From: Candidatus Methanoplasma sp.
GTDB taxonomy: Archaea > Thermoplasmatota > Thermoplasmata > Methanomassiliicoccales > Methanomethylophilaceae
Assembly (NCBI GenBank): GCA_031288985.1
Contig: JAITQH010000104.1
Coordinates: 1 to 5,777 of the forward strand
Reading direction: 5' to 3'
Length of the DNA stretch: 5,777 nt
The position numbers were made by a program, and so were the translations under genes. Numbering within the stretch: position 1 is the first letter of the stretch; the number at the start of each line of letters is the position of its first letter. Shown piece by piece: positions 1 through 4,245 of this stretch. The notes below the pieces were generated by a model. It did no database searches and had not been told where the DNA came from. It saw only the letters and a list, made by a program, of their open reading frames with translations.

Positions 1-1
1 C

Positions 2-46
2 AAGCCGACCGTCATAGAAATGCAGATGCCCGAATACTGCATCTGA
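2..46 (+). CDS. Possible 3' end of a plus-strand gene (14 codons visible)
   Basis: Frame 2 is open from the left edge and reads KPTVIEMQMPEYCI before a TGA at 44-46. The only support is that the stretch is open, ends just before a hairpin and T-rich tract that would terminate it, and would converge on cysK. It is too short to assign a family. The last codons also form one arm of a 7-bp inverted repeat (CAGATGC at 23-29, GCATCTG at 39-45). It could equally be non-coding. Confidence 0.4.
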   Translation, partial: KPTVIEMQMPEYCI

Positions 47-47
47 A

Positions 48-83
48 CAAAAAAATCAAGGGGCCGAAGCCCCGTTTTATTTT
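48..83. terminator. Bidirectional terminator hairpin between converging genes
   Basis: A 5-bp GC-only stem (GGGGC at 60-64, GCCCC at 69-73) closes a four-base loop. Read on the minus strand it is GGGGC-TTCG-GCCCC, the very stable C(UUCG)G tetraloop type. It is followed on the plus strand by GTTTTATTTTA and on the minus strand by TTGATTTTTTTGTT, so both transcripts end in U-rich RNA. The TAA stop of cysK (82-84) sits directly against the plus-strand T tract. Archaeal termination relies mainly on U tracts, so the hairpin may also protect the 3' end. Confidence 0.65.
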
Positions 84-1023
84 ATGCCTGCAAAGAAGGC
101 GCGAACATTGCGGAGGAGAGGTATCTCTCTCCGGTGTCCGGCAGGATGACCACTATGTTCTTGCCTTTGTTCTCAGGGCGTTCGGCGAGGCGTATCGCCG
201 CATTGAGGGCGGCCCCCGCCGATATGCCTACGAGGATGCCTTCCGTGCGTGCTATGTTCCTTCCCGCCTCGAACGCGGTCTCGTCGTCGACGGTGATTAT
301 CTCATCGACTACGCCCATGTCCAAGTCGGTCGGCTTGAAACCCGCTCCGATCCCTTGGCTCTAGTGGGGACCGGGCTTGCCTCCGGAGAGCACAGGCGAG
401 TTTTCCGGTTCGACTGCGACCACCTTGATATTGGGATTTTTGGATTTGAGGAACCTTCCGGCGCCGGTGATCGTTCCTCCCGTGCCTACGCCTCCGACCA
501 GGATGTCGACCTTTCCGTTGGAGTCATCCCAGATCTCGGGGCCTGTCGTCCGCTCGTGGTAGTCGGGATTGGCAGGGTTCACGAACTGTCCGATGATGAT
601 GCTGTTCGGCATCTTTTTTGCTATTTCGTCAGCCTTCATGATGGCGCCCTTCATGCCGTCGGCGCCGGGAGTGAGAACGAGTTCCGCCCCGAAAACCCAA
701 AGCAGGTTCCTTCTCTCTATGGACATTGTCTCGGGCATAGTGAGGATGAGCCTGTATCCTTTCGCGGCGGCTATGCCGGCGAGTCCGATACCCGTGTTGC
801 CTGACGTAGGCTCGATGAGCACGGTGCCCTTCTTTATGAGTCCGCGTTTCTCGGCATCCTCTATCATGGCGAAGGCTATGCGGTCCTTGACGCTGCCGGT
901 GGGATTGCGGGATTCCAGCTTTCCTATGATCGCGGCATTCAGCTTTTTCTGTTTTTCAATGTTATTGAGCCTGACAAGAGGCGTTTTTCCTACCAGTTCC
1001 GTCACGTTGTTGTATATTACCAT
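82..1023 (-). CDS. cysK: Cysteine synthase (O-acetylserine sulfhydrylase) with an in-frame TAG at codon 221
   Basis: This is a PLP-dependent fold-type II enzyme that forms cysteine from O-acetylserine (or a related activated serine) and sulfide in the cytoplasm. Read through the TAG it has 313 residues, the normal CysK length. Visible motifs are NPTGSVKDR with PLP lysine K46, the substrate loop TSGNTG (73-78), the PLP-phosphate loop GVGTGGT (178-184), ISAGAA with Ser268 facing the PLP ring nitrogen, and PDTGERYLS (295-303). The ATG at 1023 is preceded by AAAGGGTG (1036-1029), a reasonable ribosome binding site. It is the third gene after iscS and iscU, 40 bases behind iscU, and ends with TAA. 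Codon 221 (361-363) is TAG, in the motif GPH-TAG-SQGIGAGF where relatives have GPHKIQGIGAGF. Stopping there would give 220 residues without Ser268 and the PDTGE segment, which should be inactive. Because the frame stays intact for 92 more conserved codons, readthrough as pyrrolysine is the preferred reading. A recent pseudogene or a sequence error remains possible. Confidence 0.85.
321..358 (-). other. Possible RNA stem-loop directly after the amber codon
   Basis: Starting two bases after the TAG, the minus-strand RNA can fold as stacked short helices: CCAAG (358-354) with CTTGG (325-321), TCGG (350-347) with CCGA (329-326), and GGTT (342-339) with AGCC (335-332, one G-U pair), closed by a three-base loop. 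That is 13 pairs in 38 bases, with a three-base bulge and a small internal loop. The position recalls the PYLIS element of methylamine methyltransferase genes. The sequence also codes for conserved residues, so the pairing may be chance. Confidence 0.35.
361..363 (-). other. In-frame amber codon, candidate pyrrolysine site of CysK
   Basis: On the minus strand the codons run CCC CAC TAG AGC CAA GGG, and protein homology continues in the same frame on both sides with no gap. The TAG stands where CysK proteins carry a highly conserved lysine, and the next residue is Ser instead of the usual Ile. One A-to-T change turns the lysine codon AAG into TAG. No other nonsense codon or frameshift occurs in the gene. 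Pyrrolysine is a lysine derivative inserted at UAG by PylRS and tRNA-Pyl in some methanogens; those genes are not in this window, so decoding is inferred. Confidence 0.6.
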
Positions 1024-1063
1024 TGTAACACCCTTTCACTGGCCGGAACACGGTCGCGGCCTT

Positions 1064-1534
1064 TCAATCGTCTTCCTCTTCGTCATGACCGTGGTCATGA
1101 TCGTCTTCATGTATGTCGGACTTGGGCTTTTTCAGCCCCTCGATCGTTATGCCTTTCTTCTGGGCGTAATCCCAGAGGGCGGCATGAATCGCCTCCTCGG
1201 CCAACAGGGAGCAGTGGACCTTCACCTGCGGAAGCCCGTCGAGCGCTTCCATCACGCTTTTGTTGGTCAGGGCGAGAGCCTCGTTTATGTGCTTTCCCTT
1301 GACCAGCTCCGTGGCCATGCTGCTCGTGGCGATGGCGGCGCCGCAGCCGAACGTTTTGAACTTTACGTCTCTTATGAAGTCATTTTCATCGATGTCAATG
1401 TAGACCCTCATGATGTCGCCGCACTTGGCATTGCCGACGGTGCCCACGCCGCTGGCATTCTTTATCTCGCCAACGTTGCGCGGGTTCGTGAAATGGTCGA
1501 CAACTTTATCGCTGTACTCCAATTTTGTGGACAT
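1064..1534 (-). CDS. iscU: Fe-S cluster scaffold protein IscU/NifU N-domain type, with acidic His-rich tail
   Basis: This is the scaffold on which the desulfurase IscS assembles Fe-S clusters for transfer to apoproteins. The 156 residues contain the three cluster-ligand cysteines in the usual contexts: NAKCGD (C38, with the conserved Asp D40), TFGCGAAIATSS (C64) and KVHCSLLAEEAI (C108, preceded by H107). The segment before C108 reads LPQVK (101-105) where bacterial IscU has LPPVK, the HscA chaperone site. The core ends near residue 137. The last 17 residues, DIHEDDHDHGHDEEEDD, have four histidines and eleven acidic residues, which is not part of the family core and looks metal-binding. The ATG at 1534 is chosen because GGAGG lies 7 bases before it; an upstream ATG at 1558 would place that ribosome site inside the gene and add eight residues foreign to the family. 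It lies 53 bases behind iscS and 40 ahead of cysK. Confidence 0.93.
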   Translation of the reverse strand: MSTKLEYSDKVVDHFTNPRNVGEIKNASGVGTVGNAKCGDIMRVYIDIDENDFIRDVKFKTFGCGAAIATSSMATELVKGKHINEALALTNKSVMEALDGLPQVKVHCSLLAEEAIHAALWDYAQKKGITIEGLKKPKSDIHEDDHDHGHDEEEDD

Positions 1535-1541
1535 TTTAGGT

Positions 1542-1546
1542 CCTCC
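1542..1546 (-). promoter_or_regulatory. Shine-Dalgarno site of iscU
   Basis: The minus strand reads GGAGGACCTAAAATG, with GGAGG 7 bases from the ATG at 1534. This is the strongest ribosome site in the window and it decides between this start and the in-frame ATG at 1558. Confidence 0.75.
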
Positions 1547-1587
1547 TGCGGGACGCATTGCGCTCTTTCAATAAATCACTGCGCATG

Positions 1588-2769
1588 TCACGCCACCCCA
1601 TTCAGCATGTCCTCGTACAGAGGAGACATGGATCTCAGCCTTTCCACGACCTCTTTGACGACCTTGACCGTATAGTCCATTTCTTCTTCGGTGTTCTCCT
1701 CCGACAGAGAGAATCTTAAGGATCCATGGGCTATTTCGTGCGGGAGCCCTATCGCAAGCAGGACGTGCGAAGGGTCGAGCGACCCGGACGCGCATGCCGA
1801 GCCCGTCGACGCAGATACGCCTTTCTCGTCCACAAGCATGAGGAGGGACTCTCCCTCCACGAATCTGAAGCTCATGTTCACGTTGCCCGGAAGTCTTTTG
1901 GTCGGGTGGCCGTTGAGCTTGGTGTATGGGATCGCCTCAGAGAGCCCGCTTATAAGTCTGTCGCGAAGGCCGGACAGGTGCTTCGCGTTCTTCGACATTT
2001 CGCCGCTCGCGATCTCCGCCGCTTTGCCCATGCCCACTATCCCCGGGACGTTCAGCGTCCCGGCTCTGCGGCCCCTCTCGTGATGGCCGCCGTTCATGAA
2101 CGGAGGAAGCTTGACGCCCTTCTTCATGTAAAGGAACCCCACGCCCTTGGGGCCGTGGATCTTATGGCCGCTGGCGCTCATGAGGTCTATGTTGTCCTCG
2201 TTCACGTCGATGGGAATGTGGCCGAACGCCTGAACGGCGTCCGTGTGGAACAGAATCCCGTGAGAGCGGGCGATCCTGCCTATCTCTCTTATCGGCTGCA
2301 CGGTGCCGATCTCGTTGTTGGCGTACATGACGGAGATTATGATGGTGTCCGGGCGTATGGCCTTTTCCAAGGCGCCGGGATCCACGAGTCCCTGATCGTC
2401 GACATCCAGATACGTCACTTCGTACCCCTGCCTCTCAAGGAACTCGCATGTCTCCATCACCGCGTGATGCTCTATCTTCGTGGTTATGATGTGTTTTCCC
2501 TTTTCCTTTTTGGCAAGCGCGGCGGATTTAAGGGCCCAATTGTCTGATTCCGTGCCGCCGGATGTGAAATAAATATCCTTCGGATCGGCATTGATGACCT
2601 TGGCAACCTGTTCTCTCGCTTTGTCGCATGCAACGTTGCAAAGGGCTCCGAACTCATGTACGCTGGAAGGATTGCCGTACCACTCGGTGAAAAACGGCAT
2701 CATGGCGTCCAAGACCTCGGGTCTGACCGCAGTGGTGGCGGCATTGTCAAGGTAGATTGTCTTTTGCAT
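1588..2769 (-). CDS. iscS: Cysteine desulfurase, IscS/NifS type
   Basis: This is a PLP-dependent class V aminotransferase-fold enzyme that converts cysteine to alanine and leaves sulfur as an enzyme persulfide for IscU and other acceptors. From the ATG at 2769 it is 393 residues, normal for the family. The N-terminus is typical (YLDNAATT, 6-13). Other motifs are TSGGTESDN (69-77), EHHA with H101 stacking on PLP, HTDAVQ (175-180) with D177 and Q180, SASGHKIHGPKG with Schiff-base lysine K203, GGHHERGRRAGT (227-238), and STGSACASGS with persulfide cysteine C326. No key residue is missing. It is the first gene of an operon with iscU and cysK. A GTG at 2778 in the same frame would add three residues; the ATG gives the usual family start. 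Neither has a clear ribosome site, and the TATA-like box suggests a very short leader of roughly 10-20 bases. Confidence 0.95.
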   Translation of the reverse strand: MQKTIYLDNAATTAVRPEVLDAMMPFFTEWYGNPSSVHEFGALCNVACDKAREQVAKVINADPKDIYFTSGGTESDNWALKSAALAKKEKGKHIITTKIEHHAVMETCEFLERQGYEVTYLDVDDQGLVDPGALEKAIRPDTIIISVMYANNEIGTVQPIREIGRIARSHGILFHTDAVQAFGHIPIDVNEDNIDLMSASGHKIHGPKGVGFLYMKKGVKLPPFMNGGHHERGRRAGTLNVPGIVGMGKAAEIASGEMSKNAKHLSGLRDRLISGLSEAIPYTKLNGHPTKRLPGNVNMSFRFVEGESLLMLVDEKGVSASTGSACASGSLDPSHVLLAIGLPHEIAHGSLRFSLSEENTEEEMDYTVKVVKEVVERLRSMSPLYEDMLNGVA

Positions 2770-2788
2770 AGGGTTCACGTAGTGCGCT

Positions 2789-2829
2789 TTTGATATTCAT
2801 ACCTTTGATTTTATATTATTCATATCAAA
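2789..2829. promoter_or_regulatory. 8-bp inverted repeat bracketing the iscS TATA box
   Basis: TTTGATAT at 2789-2796 and its exact complement ATATCAAA at 2822-2829 lie 25 bases apart, one on each side of the TATA-like box. The arm centres are 33 bases apart, about three helical turns. TTTGAT occurs a third time at 2804-2809. The placement suits an operator for a dimeric regulator, but the region is AT-rich and chance is possible. Confidence 0.35.
2807..2820 (-). promoter_or_regulatory. Probable TATA/BRE element of the iscS-iscU-cysK operon
   Basis: The minus strand reads AATAATATAAAATC, a good archaeal TATA-like box in an AT-rich island between GC-richer genes. Initiation about 25 bases downstream would fall near 2788, only 10-20 bases before the iscS start codon. 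A second AT-rich stretch (TTTAAAATATG, minus strand, 2860-2850) is an alternative. Confidence 0.5.
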
Positions 2830-2837
2830 TTGCCATG

Positions 2838-2857
2838 AAATATGCGGAAACATATTT
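2838..2857. promoter_or_regulatory. 20-bp dyad AAATATG-N6-CATATTT
   Basis: Perfect 7-bp arms (2838-2844 and 2851-2857) are separated by CGGAAA. The geometry is that of a typical helix-turn-helix dimer site. It lies upstream of the iscS TATA-like box and about 90 bases before the divergent tRNA gene. No regulator gene is present in the window. Confidence 0.35.
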
Positions 2858-2911
2858 TAAACTTTGTAGGGCAGACCCATTCGCAATATTCCGCGGACCC
2901 TGACGCCGTAC

Positions 2912-2924
2912 AAAAGCTTATCTA
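2912..2924 (+). promoter_or_regulatory. Possible BRE/TATA element of the tRNA-Leu gene
   Basis: AAAAGCTTATCTA ends about 25 bases before the mature tRNA 5' end, where an archaeal tRNA promoter is expected: a purine-rich BRE-like part followed by CTTATCTA. The match to a strong TATA box is only moderate. Confidence 0.4.
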
Positions 2925-2948
2925 CTGAATGTCTATTCCAACAAACGC

Positions 2949-3032
2949 GCAGGGGTAGTCAAGCATGGTCAACGACGCTAGGTTGAGGGCCTAGTCCTTA
3001 GTGGTCCAAGGGTTCAAATCCCTTCCCCTGCA
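2949..3032 (+). tRNA. tRNA-Leu, anticodon GAG
   Basis: The gene folds as a complete class II cloverleaf of 84 bases. The acceptor stem is GCAGGGG (2949-2955) with CCCCTGC (3025-3031) and discriminator A3032. The D stem is GTC (2958-2960) with GAC (2974-2976). The anticodon stem CTAGG/CCTAG (2978-2982, 2990-2994) encloses the loop TTGAGGG with GAG at 2985-2987, reading CUC and CUU leucine codons. The 13-base variable arm (2995-3007) can form a short CC/GG stem. The T arm is AAGGG-TTCAAAT-CCCTT (3008-3024). There is no intron, and CCA is not encoded. Class II arm and anticodon agree on leucine. Confidence 0.97.
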
Positions 3033-3035
3033 CTA

Positions 3036-3049
3036 CTTTACTTCTTCTT
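3036..3049 (+). terminator. T-rich tract after tRNA-Leu
   Basis: CTTTACTTCTTCTT starts four bases after the mature tRNA end. Short pyrimidine/T-rich runs of this kind commonly end archaeal tRNA transcripts. The longest T run is only three, so it is a modest candidate. Confidence 0.35.
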
Positions 3050-3056
3050 GCGGTCG

Positions 3057-3090
3057 GAACAGCCGGCCGGGCATCGCATGACCGGCGTTC
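3057..3090. repeat. Bulged hairpin downstream of tRNA-Leu
   Basis: GAAC (3057-3060), one unpaired A, then GCCGG (3062-3066) pair with CCGGC (3082-3086) and GTTC (3087-3090), giving a 9-bp stem with a single bulged A and a 15-base loop. The loop itself contains CAT-CGC-ATG. It lies between the converging tRNA gene and methyltransferase operon and may be a transcript 3' end structure or a small RNA element. I see no gene here. Confidence 0.35.
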
Positions 3091-3122
3091 TTTGGCGATC
3101 TTGTCGGATCTAACCGCATTAT

Positions 3123-3136
3123 GCGCAAAAAAGCGC
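3123..3136 (-). terminator. Possible terminator of the methyltransferase operon
   Basis: About 65 bases after the methyltransferase stop the minus strand reads GCGC-TTTTTT-GCGC, a T6 run flanked by a 4-bp inverted repeat. A U6 run could stop archaeal RNA polymerase. No better T tract lies between the stop and the tRNA gene on this strand. Confidence 0.35.
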
Positions 3137-3201
3137 CTTTGCCTGCGGAGAAAGTTTCGGCGCGGCGGGATCTCTCCGGGCGCCGTGGTTCCCCGAAGGC
3201 G

Positions 3202-4245
3202 TCATCTTTTCCAGAACGCCGTTCCCGCGATCCCCATGGCGGCCACGTTCGCGTCCGGGCTTGACTGAGGCGTCTCGCAGCCGGGGGCAAGTATGAACCC
3301 TCCGTTCATCCCGGCGGCCTCTATAAGCCTGTAGCTTTCCTTCTCGATGTCGGCGGGGGTGCCCGACATGATCGTTCTGACGGGATCTATGTTGCCCATC
3401 AGGGACAATTTCCCTGCGGCGCGCTTTGCTTCAGCGATATCCACGGAGAAGTCCATGCTGAGGCAGTCCGCGCCCGTTTCCTTCACATAAGGAATGAGGT
3501 TCAGGGAGTTCCCGCATATGTGCAGGAATGCGGGGGCGTCGTCGAACGCCTTGGCGGTGCGTATGACCTCTTTTGTGGCCCCCAATGAGTAATCGGCGTA
3601 CATCTCCGGGGAGATCATGTCCTCGGACGCAGTGGGGTCGGCGATCCAGATCACCGTGGCGCCCGCGTCAAGCATCTTCACCTGCATATCTGCGACGAAG
3701 GCCGCCGTCTTATTGATGAGCTTCTTCACAAGGTCGGGATCCAAGAACGTGTTCATCAGCATCTGCTCCGCGCCCATGAGGTATCCGGAAGAGGTCAGGG
3801 GACCCCACGACAGTCCGCATATGTGAAGATCCTCCTCCAGATATGCGGCGGTGGCTTCCAGCCCTTCGATGAACACCTTCGTGAACTTGGGGCATTCCTT
3901 GGCGGCATTGGGGTCGAAGAACGCAAGATCGTCCACCTCTTCGGCGTTGTCGACGATGTGCCCCTTCGCATAGCCGTAGTCGTCCTCGGGAAAGATTATG
4001 TTGACCCCCAGCTCCGATAACGGCACCTGGGAGTCCAGAACGGGTTTGACGAAATCGGAATGCGTCTTCAGGGCATAATCGACGGACACCTTGGCGGAAA
4101 CGTCCGGATGCCATCTCGCGGCGTCCACAGTGATCCCTGCGCTGCGGGCCGCGGTGATCAGCGCAAAATTGTTTACCGGAGTGCGCCCCGACAGTTCGTG
4201 CGCCAACGCCTTTTCAACACAGTCCCTGTGTCCGTTGTCTTTCAT
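3202..4245 (-). CDS. MtaA/MtbA/CmuA-like methylcobamide:coenzyme M methyltransferase (UroD fold)
   Basis: The 347-residue protein belongs to the uroporphyrinogen decarboxylase superfamily, branch of zinc methyltransferases that move a methyl group from a methylated corrinoid protein to coenzyme M, the entry step of methylotrophic methanogenesis. The zinc ligands are visible: LHICGNS (H242, C244) and LAPGCETP (C323), the His-X-Cys...Cys pattern of MtaA and MtbA. Other family traits are a proline- and glycine-rich core (GLSWGPLTSSGYLMG, 144-158), IADPTAS (201-207) and MGNIDP (283-288). UroD proper decarboxylates a porphyrin and lacks this zinc site. The ATG at 4245 overlaps the upstream TGA by one base (TGATG), so translation is probably coupled. 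No corrinoid protein or substrate methyltransferase gene is next to it, so methanol, methylamine or another methyl donor cannot be chosen; it may serve a different corrinoid pathway. Confidence 0.85.
   Translation of the reverse strand: MKDNGHRDCVEKALAHELSGRTPVNNFALITAARSAGITVDAARWHPDVSAKVSVDYALKTHSDFVKPVLDSQVPLSELGVNIIFPEDDYGYAKGHIVDNAEEVDDLAFFDPNAAKECPKFTKVFIEGLEATAAYLEEDLHICGLSWGPLTSSGYLMGAEQMLMNTFLDPDLVKKLINKTAAFVADMQVKMLDAGATVIWIADPTASEDMISPEMYADYSLGATKEVIRTAKAFDDAPAFLHICGNSLNLIPYVKETGADCLSMDFSVDIAEAKRAAGKLSLMGNIDPVRTIMSGTPADIEKESYRLIEAAGMNGGFILAPGCETPQSSPDANVAAMGIAGTAFWKR

Noticed and set aside
82..324. Separate short gene for the C-terminal 80 residues of CysK
   Set aside because: It begins at an internal TTG in the middle of a conserved CysK segment and has no ribosome site; it is the continuation of the gene after the amber codon.
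361..363. Frameshift as cause of the cysK break
   Set aside because: The frame is identical before and after the TAG, with no missing or extra residues relative to the conserved motif.
1041..1061. Inverted repeat GGCCG/CGGCC between iscU and cysK as a terminator
   Set aside because: Only 5 bp with an 11-base loop and no T tract behind it on the minus strand; more likely chance in GC-rich spacer.
1535..1558. Start of iscU at the upstream ATG (adds eight residues)
   Set aside because: It would bury the GGAGG ribosome site inside the gene, and the family N-terminus begins at MSTKLEYSDK.
569..1675. Plus-strand open frame of 368 codons across cysK and iscU
   Set aside because: It lies antisense to three genes with clear families; its translation shows no recognisable domain and mixes low-complexity stretches.
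1726..2547. Plus-strand open frame of 273 codons antisense to iscS
   Set aside because: It is a shadow of the iscS coding strand with no family features.
2770..2778. GTG start of iscS, three codons upstream
   Set aside because: Possible, but there is no ribosome site before it, and ATG at 2769 gives the usual N-terminus; not excluded.
3033..3290. Minus-strand 85-codon open frame between the tRNA and methyltransferase
   Set aside because: Much of it overlaps the end of the methyltransferase in another frame; Arg/Pro-rich translation without any family or clear ribosome site.
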